34,130 nt of DNA from Nevskia sp043781855 (GCA_043781855.1 JAYWBB010000095.1:1-34130); one strand, 5' to 3'; shown: positions 6,723 through 16,861, counted from the stretch's first letter. A program made the numbers and translations. The notes: generated from the sequence alone by a model not told the origin.

Positions 6723-8039
6723 GTGCACCACCGCCAGCACCCTGGAATCGTCGATCTGCTGGCACTGCACCGGCAGCGTCCGGACCATTATCCGTTCCTG
6801 CTGCAAAGCGTGGCCGCGCATCGCCAAGCCGGGCGTTACGACATCCTGTTTGCGTTTCCAGGCGAGATGATCGAAGTCGGCCACCATGAATCACATGCCG
6901 ATTTCTTCGCGCAGCTCGATGCGGCCGCGCTCGCACTGCCCCGCGCGGAATCGTCCGGCGGACTGCCGTTCTGCGGCGGCTGGTTCCTGCTGCTCGGCTA
7001 CGAGGCGGCGCGCATCGTCGAGCCGCGACTGAGGCTGCCGGATTCACCCTATCGCCTGCCGGATGCGCTCGCGGTTCGCTGCACTGCGGCGGTCGTCGTC
7101 GACCGGGTCGACGCGATCACGCATTTCCTGTCCGAAGGCTCGGCGAGCGAACTCGCGCAGCTCGAAAAAGATTCGCGTGCGGCGTCGATGTTATCGGCGC
7201 TGCCTGCACTCGTGGGTGTCGACGAGGAAGCCGACGCGCCGTTTCTCGCTGGCGTGGCGCGCATCCTCGATTACTTGCGGGCCGGCGACGTGTTCCAGGT
7301 CAATCTGTCGCGTCGCTGGCAGGCGCATTACGCGGAGCCGGTCGATGCCGCGGCGCTCTACGAACGGCTGCGCCAGACCAATCCGGCGCCGTTCGCCGGC
7401 CTCGCGCGCTGGCGCGGGAGCACAGTGCTGAGTTCTTCGCCGGAACGCCTGATCGAAATCGAGAATGGCATCGCGCAGACGCGGCCGATCGCCGGCACGC
7501 ATGCGCGAAAGTCCGGTGTCGTCGAGGACGGCCGACAACGCGACGATCTCATCGGCAGCCTCAAGGAACGCGCCGAGCACGTCATGCTGATCGACCTCGA
7601 ACGCAACGATCTAGGCCGCGTCTGCGTGCCGGGCAGCGTCGAGGTCAGCGAACTCATGAGCATCGAAAGCTATGCCCATGTCCATCACATCGTCTCGAAC
7701 GTGCGCGGGCGTCTGCGCGAAGGCGTCGGCCCGGGTGCGGCGCTGCGTGCAGTGTTTCCCGGCGGCACGATCACCGGCGCGCCGAAGGTCCGCGCGATGC
7801 AGATCATCGCCGAGCTGGAGCGGGTCGGGCGCGGCCCCTACACCGGAGCCATGGGGTATCTGTCTCGCGACGGCCGGCTCGACACCAACATCCTGATCCG
7901 CACCCTGGTTTGCGAGGACGAGCGCGTATCGTTCCGTGCCGGCGCCGGCATTGTCGCCGACTCGCAGCCGCTGAATGAGCTGGCTGAAACGCGCGCCAAG
8001 GCGCGGGGACTGCTGCTGGCACTGGGCGCAGCGGCATGA
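6723..8039 (+). CDS. pabB: Aminodeoxychorismate synthase component I
   Basis: The 438-residue chorismate-binding enzyme makes 4-amino-4-deoxychorismate from chorismate with ammonia supplied by a PabA glutaminase, on the way to folate. C-terminal family motifs are clear: SSSPERLIEI, RPIAGT (about 254-259), IDLERNDLGRVC, GGTITGAPKVRAMQII and GAGIVADSQPLNELAET. The start is GTG. Assignment to PabB over TrpE rests on the following pabC. The residue corresponding to the nucleophilic Lys of E. coli PabB (in PIKGT) is Ala257 here, as in TrpE, which is noteworthy. The stop overlaps pabC by 4 bp. The exact start is less sure because no good ribosome site is seen. Confidence 0.9.
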   Translation: MHHRQHPGIVDLLALHRQRPDHYPFLLQSVAAHRQAGRYDILFAFPGEMIEVGHHESHADFFAQLDAAALALPRAESSGGLPFCGGWFLLLGYEAARIVEPRLRLPDSPYRLPDALAVRCTAAVVVDRVDAITHFLSEGSASELAQLEKDSRAASMLSALPALVGVDEEADAPFLAGVARILDYLRAGDVFQVNLSRRWQAHYAEPVDAAALYERLRQTNPAPFAGLARWRGSTVLSSSPERLIEIENGIAQTRPIAGTHARKSGVVEDGRQRDDLIGSLKERAEHVMLIDLERNDLGRVCVPGSVEVSELMSIESYAHVHHIVSNVRGRLREGVGPGAALRAVFPGGTITGAPKVRAMQIIAELERVGRGPYTGAMGYLSRDGRLDTNILIRTLVCEDERVSFRAGAGIVADSQPLNELAETRAKARGLLLALGAAA

Positions 8040-8866
8040 CCGGGTCGGCGCCGGTGCTGTTCAACGGCCTGCCAAGCGATGATGTGCTCGCGCTCAGCCG
8101 CGCGCTGCATTATGGCGACGGCGTCTTCCGTACGCTCCTGAAGCACGAGGATGTGGTCATCGACCTCGGCCGGCAGATCGACAAGCTGGGTGCCGATGCC
8201 GTCGTGCTCGGTCTTGCGCCTCCGGATGGGATGTCGCTGCGCAAGGACATCGCGGCGGTATCGCATGGCGTCCCCGCTTGTGTAGTCAAAGTGCTGCTCA
8301 TGCGCGGTGGCGCGGGCCGTGGCTATCGGCCGCAGACCGACGCGAGCGACCGCCTGCTGCTGCGCTACCCGCTGCCGCAGTTCGATGATCGTCACTGGCG
8401 TGAAGGCATCGCCGCGATCCGTTCGCTCGTGACGATGGCCACACAGCCGCTGCTGGCCGGCATCAAGCATCTGAATCGTCTCGAACAGGTGCTCGCGAGC
8501 CGTGGCTGGCCGGACGGCATCGATGAGGCGATTCTTGCCGACGATCTCGGCAGGCCGGTCTGCGGCACGCGCAGCAACCTGTTCTGGGTGACCCGTGGCG
8601 TCCTGCATACGCCCACGCTCGACCGTTGCGGCGTGGCCGGCATGATGCGCGCAAAGCTGCTCGATCTTGCGCATCGAGCAGGCCGCGAAGTGCGCATCGA
8701 ATCGCAGTCCTGGACCGCGCTGCTCGACGCCGAAGAAGCCTTCGTCTGCAACAGCCTGATCGGCATCTGGCCGCTGCGGCGGCTCGACGAACGCGACTGG
8801 TCGGCGCCACGTCCGGTTACTGCGGACTTGATGCGGGCACTCGCGCATCCGACACTTCGCGCCTGA
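8036..8866 (+). CDS. pabC: Aminodeoxychorismate lyase
   Basis: The 276-residue fold-type IV PLP enzyme splits 4-amino-4-deoxychorismate into 4-aminobenzoate and pyruvate. The motifs are RALHYGDGVFRTLL near residue 22, the PLP Lys144 in AGIKHLNRLEQV, EAILADDLGRPVCGTRSNLF and EEAFVCNSLIGIWPL. The order pabC-mltG-tmk-holB is a conserved proteobacterial block and supports PabC over the related branched-chain or D-amino-acid aminotransferases. It overlaps pabB by ATGA and mltG by one base (TGATG). Confidence 0.93.
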   Translation: MTGSAPVLFNGLPSDDVLALSRALHYGDGVFRTLLKHEDVVIDLGRQIDKLGADAVVLGLAPPDGMSLRKDIAAVSHGVPACVVKVLLMRGGAGRGYRPQTDASDRLLLRYPLPQFDDRHWREGIAAIRSLVTMATQPLLAGIKHLNRLEQVLASRGWPDGIDEAILADDLGRPVCGTRSNLFWVTRGVLHTPTLDRCGVAGMMRAKLLDLAHRAGREVRIESQSWTALLDAEEAFVCNSLIGIWPLRRLDERDWSAPRPVTADLMRALAHPTLRA

Positions 8867-9900
8867 TGAGCCAATCACCCCCGAAACGCCGACGCCGCCT
8901 GGGCAGATTCCTGCTGCTCGTGCTCCTCCTCATTGGCGCGACCGCAGCGGATGTGGGCAAGCAGCTGCGCGCACCGCTGAACCTCAGCCAAACAACATCG
9001 TTCGACGTCATCGCCGGCAGCGGGCTCCGCCGTAATCTTGCGCGGGCGGGTGAACAGGGCTTGTTCAGCACGGTACGCCAACGCGACTACCTGCTGTTCT
9101 ACGCACACGCGAAGCGTCTGACGGCATCGGTCAAGGCCGGCGAGTACGCGCTCGAACCGGGACTGACGCCCCTCGGCCTGCTGGGCCTTTGGGTCTCGGG
9201 CAAGACCGTGCAGCACGAGTTGCGCGTGATCGAAGGCTGGCGCTTTGTGCAGGCGCTTGCGGCGATCCGCCAGAACCCCGCTGTGGCGCAGACGCTCGGC
9301 GAGGCCGATGCGCCGACGCTCATGCAGGCGCTCGGGCTCGGCAACATTGCCGCAGAAGGGCGTTTCTTTCCCGATACCTATCGCTTCTCGAAAGGTACGA
9401 CCGATGTCGCGCTGTTGAAGACGGCCTTCACGGCTCTGGCAAAAATTCTCGAGACCGAGTGGGCGCAGCGCGCTCCGAACCTTCCTTACGACAATGCCGA
9501 CCAGGCGCTGATCATGGCGTCGATAATCGAGAAGGAATCGGGCCGCTCGGCTGAGCGCGACCAGATCGCCGGTGTCTTCGTGCGCAGGCTGCGGCTGGGC
9601 ATGCGTCTGCAAACCGATCCGACCGTGATCTACGGCCTGGGCGACGGCTATGACGGCAATATCCGCAGCGCCGATCTGGTCCGCGACACGCCGTACAACA
9701 GCTACACGCGCGACGGCCTGCCGCCGACGCCGATCTGTCTGCCCGGACGCGATGCGATCCATGCGGCGCTGCACCCGGACGACGGCAACGCGCTGTACTT
9801 CGTCGCGCGCGGCGACGGCACACACCAGTTTTCGGCAACGCTTGAGGAACACAATCAGGCAGTGCGCCGGTTCCAGCTGAAACCAGGAGGCGGGCGATGA
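8866..9900 (+). CDS. mltG: Endolytic murein transglycosylase MltG
   Basis: The 344-residue inner-membrane enzyme cuts nascent glycan strands and is thought to set strand length. A basic N-terminus (PPKRRRRLGR) precedes one membrane helix (about 14-28). A LysM-like region follows, then the YceG catalytic domain with the Glu in MASIIEKESG (Glu222), AEGRFFPDTYRF, LQTDPTVIYGLG and YNSYTRDGLPPTPICLPG. The start was taken at the ATG overlapping the pabC stop, since it gives the membrane anchor; the longer upstream frame is antigenic noise inside pabC. Length is typical of MltG (about 340). Confidence 0.95.
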   Translation: MSQSPPKRRRRLGRFLLLVLLLIGATAADVGKQLRAPLNLSQTTSFDVIAGSGLRRNLARAGEQGLFSTVRQRDYLLFYAHAKRLTASVKAGEYALEPGLTPLGLLGLWVSGKTVQHELRVIEGWRFVQALAAIRQNPAVAQTLGEADAPTLMQALGLGNIAAEGRFFPDTYRFSKGTTDVALLKTAFTALAKILETEWAQRAPNLPYDNADQALIMASIIEKESGRSAERDQIAGVFVRRLRLGMRLQTDPTVIYGLGDGYDGNIRSADLVRDTPYNSYTRDGLPPTPICLPGRDAIHAALHPDDGNALYFVARGDGTHQFSATLEEHNQAVRRFQLKPGGGR

Positions 9901-10520
9901 GCATGCCGGGACGTTTCATCGTGCTCGAAGGCGGCGAGGGTGCGGGCAAGTCGACCCAGATGCGGGCCGTTCAGGACTGGCTCGAAGCGCAGGGCCGGCG
10001 CACGCAACGCACGCGCGAGCCGGGCGGTTCGCCGCTGGCCGAGGCGATCCGCAGCATCGTGCTCGGCACGTGGACCGAGGGGATCGACGCGACCACCGAA
10101 GCCTTGCTGATTTTCGCCGCACGCGCCGCCCATTTGCGCGCGACGATCCTGCCCGCGCTGCAGGCCGACACCGATGTCATCAGCGACCGCTTCGTCGATT
10201 CCAGCTACGCCTATCAGGGCGCCGGGCGCGGGCTCGGCTTCGAGCGCATCGCCGAGCTCGAGCGCATGGTGCTCGGTGATGTGCATCCCGATCTGGTCAT
10301 CGTGCTCGACATCGAACCGGAGGTCGGTCTCGCGCGCATCCGCGCCCGGGGCAGCAACAACCGCTTCGACGAGGAGACGCTCGAGTTCATGCACCGGGTT
10401 CGCGCCGCGTATCTTCAGCGCGCCGTCGCCGATCCGCATCGTCATGCCGTGATCGACGCCGCGCAACCTCTGGCACAGGTCAGCGAAAATCTCCTGCGCG
10501 TGCTGGAAAGCCGCCTGTGA
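9897..10520 (+). CDS. tmk: Thymidylate kinase
   Basis: The 207-residue cytoplasmic P-loop kinase phosphorylates dTMP to dTDP. The Walker A loop is EGGEGAGKST (11-20). TREPGGSPLAEAIR is the DRx-type substrate region, and ISDRFVDSSYAYQGAGRGLG is the family signature including the LID approach. The ATG overlaps the mltG stop by 4 bp and its own stop overlaps the holB GTG, so all are probably co-translated. Nothing is unusual. Confidence 0.97.
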   Translation: MSMPGRFIVLEGGEGAGKSTQMRAVQDWLEAQGRRTQRTREPGGSPLAEAIRSIVLGTWTEGIDATTEALLIFAARAAHLRATILPALQADTDVISDRFVDSSYAYQGAGRGLGFERIAELERMVLGDVHPDLVIVLDIEPEVGLARIRARGSNNRFDEETLEFMHRVRAAYLQRAVADPHRHAVIDAAQPLAQVSENLLRVLESRL

Positions 10521-11530
10521 GCGCAGTGTTTCTGCCACTGCCCTGGCACCGACCATTATGGCAGCTGATTGCCGCTGCGGTCGGCGAAAGCCGACTCGGA
10601 CACGCGCTGCTGCTGGCCGGTCCGGCCGGCACGGGCAAGCGCCATTTCGCGCAATGCCTCACCGCAGCCATCTGGTGCCGCAAGCGGCTTGAAGACGGTA
10701 TCGCCTGTGGCGAATGCGCGGATTGCCTGCAGGTCCGCAGCGAAGCGCATTCCGGCTTTCATTTCCTGCGTGTCGAAGAGGACAAGCGCGACATCTCGAT
10801 CGAAGCGGTGCGGGCCTTGAGCGAAAAACTTCAGATGACCACGCACGACGGCCGCGCCAAGATCGCGATCGCCGATCCGGCCGATGCGCTCAATGTCAAC
10901 GGCGTCAACGCGCTGCTGAAGACGATCGAAGAGCCCAGCCCCAATAGTCATCTGATCCTGATTGCCGAGCGCCCGCAGGCGCTGACCGCGACGCTGCGCA
11001 GCCGCTGCCAGCGCCTGCGCTTCGCCATTCCTCCGAGCGGCGACGCTCTGCATTGGCTCAAGCAAAACACGCCGCCCGAGACGACGGACGCGAACCTCGA
11101 TCAGGCCTTGAGCGCGGCGTTTGGTGCGCCCTTGCGCGCCCGCCAGCTCATCGAATCGAAAAGCCTGGTTCAGCACGCGCAATGGCTGCGACATCTGCTC
11201 GACCTCGCGACTGGCAAGGGCGAGCCGCTGGCAGCCGCTGCGGCGATCGGCGAGGGCAACGTTGCCGGTTTCACGCCCTGGCTTTACGGGTGGCTGACGG
11301 GGCTGCTGCGAACGCGCGCGGCGCCGCCTGCGGCGAATGACCCAGCGTTCCTTGGACTCGCGGAAAGGCTGCCGCCGGCCTTGCTCGACCGCTACGTCGT
11401 GGAAGTCCAGGACGCGCTTTTTCGCGTGCAGACCAATGCCAACAAGACGTTATTGCTGGAATCGCTGCTGATCGGCTGGACCGGCCTGCTTGCACGCTCC
11501 GATCGCACTGCGCAGAATGCAGCACGATGA
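10517..11530 (+). CDS. holB: DNA polymerase III delta prime subunit HolB
   Basis: The 337-residue clamp-loader subunit has Walker A GPAGTGKR (about 35-42), four zinc-ligand cysteines (Cys54, 64, 67 and 70, pattern C-x9-C-x2-C-x2-C), NVNGVNALLKTIEEPSPNSH and the sensor-1 segment TLRSRCQRLRF. It works with delta, tau/gamma to load the beta clamp. The start is GTG overlapping the tmk stop (GTGA). The conserved neighbours tmk and pilZ agree. Confidence 0.94.
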   Translation: MSAVFLPLPWHRPLWQLIAAAVGESRLGHALLLAGPAGTGKRHFAQCLTAAIWCRKRLEDGIACGECADCLQVRSEAHSGFHFLRVEEDKRDISIEAVRALSEKLQMTTHDGRAKIAIADPADALNVNGVNALLKTIEEPSPNSHLILIAERPQALTATLRSRCQRLRFAIPPSGDALHWLKQNTPPETTDANLDQALSAAFGAPLRARQLIESKSLVQHAQWLRHLLDLATGKGEPLAAAAAIGEGNVAGFTPWLYGWLTGLLRTRAAPPAANDPAFLGLAERLPPALLDRYVVEVQDALFRVQTNANKTLLLESLLIGWTGLLARSDRTAQNAAR

Positions 11531-11540
11531 GCACCCGCCC

Positions 11541-11900
11541 ATGAGTACACCGCTCCGCCCGGCCGCCGCGTCGCCCGGCATCCTGACCTTGAACATCAAG
11601 GACAAGAACGCCCTGTATTCCTCGTACATGCCGTTCATCAAGAACGGCGGCCTGTTCATCCCGACCAACAAGGAATACCGGCTCGGCGATGAGGTCTTCA
11701 TCCTGCTGACCTTGATGGAAGACGCCGAGCGCATTCCCGTCGCCGGCAAGGTTGTCTGGCTGACGCCGCGCGCCGCGCAGGGCAAGCGTCAGCAGGGTAT
11801 CGGCGTGCAGTTCAGCACGCAGGACAACGGCGAGACGCAAAAAAAAATTGAGGCGTATCTGGCCGGCGTCAATAATGAGCGGCCGACGCACACGATGTAA
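11541..11900 (+). CDS. pilZ: PilZ-domain protein of type IV pilus assembly
   Basis: The 119-residue cytoplasmic protein contains a single PilZ domain. NGGLFIPTNKEYRLGDEVFI, GKVVWLTP and QGIGVQF are typical of the original type IV pilus PilZ group. This group lacks the RxxxR c-di-GMP motif, and no such motif is seen here, so it probably acts through protein partners (PilB/FimX in relatives). The ATG at 11541 is preferred over an upstream in-frame start because it yields the usual 110-120 residues. The holB-pilZ order is conserved. It is the last gene of the block and converges with the next gene. Confidence 0.93.
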   Translation: MSTPLRPAAASPGILTLNIKDKNALYSSYMPFIKNGGLFIPTNKEYRLGDEVFILLTLMEDAERIPVAGKVVWLTPRAAQGKRQQGIGVQFSTQDNGETQKKIEAYLAGVNNERPTHTM

Positions 11901-11922
11901 CGTCTCTGGCGTATGTCTCTGG

Positions 11923-11939
11923 CGGACCCTCACGGTCCG
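11923..11939. terminator. Small hairpin between convergent genes
   Basis: CGGACC and GGTCCG form a perfect 6-bp stem with a 5-nt loop across the stop codon of the minus-strand gene and 22 bp after the pilZ stop. No clear T-tract follows on either strand, so it is at best a weak bidirectional terminator. Confidence 0.35.
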
Positions 11940-12961
11940 GCCGGTAGCCCCGAATCGAGCTGGTAGGCATCGAAGCCACGCTGGGTCAGCAACCAGGCCG
12001 CGACCGAACTGCGCCTTCCGGTATCGCAGATGGTCACGTAGGTCTTGGTCATATCGAGCTGCGGGATTTTCAGGCGCAGCAAATGCAGCGGCAGGTTGAG
12101 GCTGCGCGACAGGCTGCCGGTCCGGTATTCGTCGGGCAGACGCACATCCAGCCATTGACCGCCGCCATCGTCGATCCGCCTGAGCGCCTCTCGATAAGAC
12201 AGCCGACGGGCGAGCGGATCGGTCAGCAGTCGATGGAAATCCGCCTTGGCGAGACGCATCAGCCGGCCCGGCGTCAGCATCGTCACTGTGGCGTTGCGCG
12301 GTTCTTCGGAGATCAGGGCTTCTTCGCCGAAGCAGGCTCCGGCATCGAGTTCCGCCAGCGGCATGGCCTTGCCGTCAGCCCCGGCGCGGGTTACCGAACA
12401 GCGGCCTTGGATGATGACGTAGAAAAAATCGCCGGCAGCGCCCTGACGCACGAGCACCTGCCCGGGCGCGACCACCATGGCGGCCATGTGCTTGAACATG
12501 CCGTAGAGATTGGCCGGCGGCACGCGGTGGAATAGCGGCATCTGAAGCAGACGGATCATCCAGTCGTCGTCATCCGGATCGCTTTCGGTGTCGAATTCGT
12601 AAATGCCGATCGCGCGGCCCTGATCCCAGGTCAGGATCACGTCGAGCACATCGGCTTCGATCGCGAAGTAGCGAACGGCGTCGAGGCAGCGGGCGGAGAC
12701 CCGGCGGGTCGGCGAGTGCGCCAGCGGATACATCGCCGTCTGCTCGCCGGCGCGGATCACCACATTTCGGTCCTCGGCATCGGCGAGCTGTACGGCGCCG
12801 TCGATCAGAAAGAGCGCCCAGTCAGCACGTTCGCCGAGCTTGAAAAGGTATTCGCCGGCCGCCGCCGTCCTGACCGAAAGTCGCCGCGCCAGATTGGCCC
12901 GGTTTCCGATCGCCAGGGAACTGAACGGCAGATAGCGCGACAGTAGTTCGGAGTCGATCAT
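11930..12961 (-). CDS. Double cyclic-nucleotide-binding domain plus rhodanese protein
   Basis: The 343-residue soluble protein has no membrane segment. Residues about 15-115 form a degenerate first cNMP-binding fold. About 140-250 form a second one with a good phosphate-binding cassette (FGEEALISEEPRNATV). About 255-343 form a rhodanese domain with Cys312 in the active loop ICDTGRRSS. No helix-turn-helix is visible, so it is probably not a DNA-binding Crp protein. It may sense a nucleotide or redox signal and transfer sulfur or act as a signalling adaptor, which is inference. It lies 77 bp downstream of the phenol regulator on the same strand, so it could be co-transcribed with it. The ATG start lacks a strong ribosome site. 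Confidence 0.82.
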   Translation of the reverse strand: MIDSELLSRYLPFSSLAIGNRANLARRLSVRTAAAGEYLFKLGERADWALFLIDGAVQLADAEDRNVVIRAGEQTAMYPLAHSPTRRVSARCLDAVRYFAIEADVLDVILTWDQGRAIGIYEFDTESDPDDDDWMIRLLQMPLFHRVPPANLYGMFKHMAAMVVAPGQVLVRQGAAGDFFYVIIQGRCSVTRAGADGKAMPLAELDAGACFGEEALISEEPRNATVTMLTPGRLMRLAKADFHRLLTDPLARRLSYREALRRIDDGGGQWLDVRLPDEYRTGSLSRSLNLPLHLLRLKIPQLDMTKTYVTICDTGRRSSVAAWLLTQRGFDAYQLDSGLPAGP

Positions 12962-13038
12962 GGGAAGGGAGTCGAGTGAGCCATCTCGGCGGCCCCAATG
13001 TATTTCACTTCATCGGGCTTTGCCATCGGCGCAGCCCT

Positions 13039-14865
<1,827 letters not shown>

Positions 14866-14953
14866 CGAAGTCTCCGGTGTCAAGGTGGGTCGCCATCATT
14901 TTTCCCAAGCCACAGGCGATGAAGTGCGGAAGGTCTTCACGAGACTAAACGAT

Positions 14954-14999
14954 TTCATCAAATCCACCTTCGTGATGTGCGCTCGCGATTTGACCAAAT
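14954..14999 (+). promoter_or_regulatory. Candidate upstream activator (DmpR-type) half-sites
   Basis: TTCATCAAAT (14954-14963) and TTGACCAAAT (14990-14999) resemble the left arm of the XylR/DmpR enhancer consensus TTGAnCAA. They lie about 155-200 bp upstream of the predicted start, the expected range. The right arms are poor and the spacing between them is 36 bp, so this is tentative. Confidence 0.35.
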
Positions 15000-15037
15000 A
15001 CGCAGGTACGGAGTCGGAACGGGCGGCTTCGTCGAAA

Positions 15038-15085
15038 TCCTGCTGACGAGCACTCACGGAAGAAAACGTCGTCAAGTCAGCAGGA
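15038..15085. repeat. Perfect 10-bp inverted repeat in the control region
   Basis: TCCTGCTGAC (15038-15047) and GTCAGCAGGA (15076-15085) are exact reverse complements 28 bp apart. They sit between the candidate activator sites and the sigma-54 promoter. They may be an operator for a second regulator, a DNA-bending site or a cruciform. No function is assigned. Confidence 0.6.
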
Positions 15086-15127
15086 TGAAGGCCATTCCCG
15101 GCGAGGGGATCCGGGCTTGCGGTGCGG

Positions 15128-15142
15128 TGGCATGTCAAGTGC
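15128..15142 (+). promoter_or_regulatory. Sigma-54 (-24/-12) promoter of the phenol operon
   Basis: TGGCATGTCAAGTGC matches the RpoN consensus TGGCAyG-N4-TTGC with the essential GG (15129-15130) and GC (15141-15142) separated by exactly 10 bp. The predicted start is near 15154, giving a leader of about 90 nt to the dmpK ATG that includes the palindrome CGAAGCGCTTCG (15159-15170). Divergence from an RpoN-dependent activator with a GAFTGA loop strongly supports it. Confidence 0.8.
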
Positions 15143-15243
15143 GTTACAACAAGCATTACGAAGCGCTTCGCACCCTCGGTTCGAAGACTCTCCGGTAAAG
15201 CCGCAAGACGCTGACCGGGGACCGCGCGAAGAGGAGGCAGCCG

Positions 15244-15522
15244 ATGACCGTCGTCGTACTGAAATCGCAGAACCCGCACTCGGGCGAGCTCGGCTCGCAG
15301 CAGAAGTTTGTGCGCCTGCGCGAACACCGGGCGGACGGTTTCGTGATCTTCGATTTCTCGATCGGCGACCCTACGCTGACCTGCGAGCTGATCTTGCCAG
15401 CGTCTATATATCGCGAATTCTGTGTCAATAACAAGGTTGTCCACCTGACCGATGCACAGGCCGCGGTCATCGACTTCGATGCCTGCAAATGGCGTTACGG
15501 TAAGCCCGGCATCACCGAATAA
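15244..15522 (+). CDS. dmpK: Phenol hydroxylase assembly subunit DmpK
   Basis: The 92-residue protein begins MTVVVLKSQNPHSGELGSQQ. Small DmpK/TomA0-type subunits open nearly all multicomponent phenol hydroxylase operons and help load iron into the oxygenase. RADGFVIFDFSIGDPTLTCE and the LTDAQAAVIDFDA region fit the family. A strong GAGGAG ribosome site lies 7 nt before the ATG. It is the first gene after the sigma-54 promoter, with dmpL 20 bp downstream. Confidence 0.9.
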   Translation: MTVVVLKSQNPHSGELGSQQKFVRLREHRADGFVIFDFSIGDPTLTCELILPASIYREFCVNNKVVHLTDAQAAVIDFDACKWRYGKPGITE

Positions 15523-15542
15523 GATCAAGAGAGGACAAGTAA

Positions 15543-16532
15543 ATGACTGTCGAAATCAGAACCGCCAACGTCAAGCCGGTGCGCAATACGTTCCAGCATC
15601 TTGCGCGGCGCTTCGGCGACAAGCCGGCGACGCGGTACCAGGAGATCGCGTACGACGTCCAGAGCGAAGCGAATTTTCACTACAAGCCGCTCTGGGATCC
15701 GGAGCGGGAGATGTACGACAAGCGCCGCACCGCCGTCGTGATGAAGGACTGGTACGCCTTGAAGGACCCGCGCCAGTTCTACTACGGCAACTACACGACC
15801 ACGCGCGCCAAGCAGCAGGAAGCGCTGGATCGTCAGCTGGAGTTCGTCGAGAAGCGCGACCTGTTGCGTGTGCTGCCCGAAGACACTCGCAAGGCCATCG
15901 TCTTCGCGCTGGTGCCTTTGCGTCATTATGAGTGGGGCGCCAACATGGGCAACTGTCATGTTGCCGCGTACGGCTGGGGCACCGCGATCACGCAGGCCGC
16001 GATGATGACCACGACCGACCGTCTCGGCATGGCTCAGCACCTCTCACGCATCGGACTGCTGGTCGATGGCAACACCGGCGACTCGCTGCGCGACGCGAAG
16101 CGCATCTGGACAGATGAAGCCGCCTGGCAAGGTTTGCGCCGCGAAGTCGAAAACCTGTTCGTCGTGCGTGACTGGTTCGAGGTTTTTGTGGCGCAGAACC
16201 TCGTCGCCGATGGTTTGATCTATCCGCTGTTCTATCAGCAGTTCGATGCGCTGATCGCGGAAAGCCACGGCTCGGCTTTGTCGTCGCTGACCGACTTCCT
16301 GGTTCGCTGGTTCGACGAGACCGGCAAGTGGGTCGACTCCGTGGTCAAGACCGCCGTAGCGGAAAGCCCCGAGAACAAGAAGCTGATAAGCGGCTGGGTG
16401 GTGAAGTGGCGTGAGGCTTTCGTTGAGGCGTTGAAGCCGCTCGCCGACGCCACGCTCGGCAATCGCTCGGAGCACGCACTGACTGTGGTTCTAACTGCAT
16501 TCGACGCGCGCGCCGCGAAGCTGGGGATCTGA
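15543..16532 (+). CDS. dmpL: Phenol hydroxylase oxygenase beta subunit DmpL (P1)
   Basis: The 329-residue, helix-rich subunit of the (alpha-beta-gamma)2 hydroxylase carries no metal site but braces the diiron alpha subunit. PVRNTFQHLARRFGDKPATR and the GNYTTTRAKQQEALDRQLEF segment are typical, as is LRHYEWGANMGNCHVAAYGW. Length agrees with the family (about 330). A ribosome site AGAGG precedes the start. The short gaps to dmpK (20 bp) and dmpM (4 bp) indicate one transcript. Confidence 0.95.
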   Translation: MTVEIRTANVKPVRNTFQHLARRFGDKPATRYQEIAYDVQSEANFHYKPLWDPEREMYDKRRTAVVMKDWYALKDPRQFYYGNYTTTRAKQQEALDRQLEFVEKRDLLRVLPEDTRKAIVFALVPLRHYEWGANMGNCHVAAYGWGTAITQAAMMTTTDRLGMAQHLSRIGLLVDGNTGDSLRDAKRIWTDEAAWQGLRREVENLFVVRDWFEVFVAQNLVADGLIYPLFYQQFDALIAESHGSALSSLTDFLVRWFDETGKWVDSVVKTAVAESPENKKLISGWVVKWREAFVEALKPLADATLGNRSEHALTVVLTAFDARAAKLGI

Positions 16533-16536
16533 AGAC

Positions 16537-16833
16537 GTGACTGCCCACGAATCGCCCAAGCCGCAACCGGTCTTCATCGCGTTTCAGGCCAACAACGACA
16601 CGCTGCCGATTGTCGAGGCGATCAAGGCCGACAATCCCAACGCGGTTGTCCACGAATACCCGGCGATGGTCAAGATCGACTGCCCCGGACGTCTGGTGAT
16701 TCGCCGTGAGACGATCGAGGAGCATATCGGTCGGAGCTTCGATCTGCGCGAATTACAGATCAACCTGATCTCGCTGGCCGGCAGCGTCGATGAAAGCGAT
16801 GAAGAATTCATTCTGGAATGGAAGACGGCCTGA
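16537..16833 (+). CDS. dmpM: Phenol hydroxylase effector (coupling) protein DmpM (P2)
   Basis: The 98-residue, cofactor-free effector protein binds the hydroxylase and couples electron use to hydroxylation. PVFIAFQANNDTLPIVEAI, EYPAMVKIDCPGRLVIRRE and the acidic C-terminus DESDEEFILEW match the MmoB/DmpM family. The start is GTG (16537), 4 bp after the dmpL stop. Length is typical (about 90). Confidence 0.93.
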   Translation: MTAHESPKPQPVFIAFQANNDTLPIVEAIKADNPNAVVHEYPAMVKIDCPGRLVIRRETIEEHIGRSFDLRELQINLISLAGSVDESDEEFILEWKTA

Positions 16834-16861
16834 AGCCGTCCACTTGAATTGGAGAAATAAC

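Noticed and set aside
14866..14883. TTG start extending the phenol regulator by six residues
   Set aside because: The ATG at 14865 has a CGGAG site just upstream, and the added residues carry no known feature.
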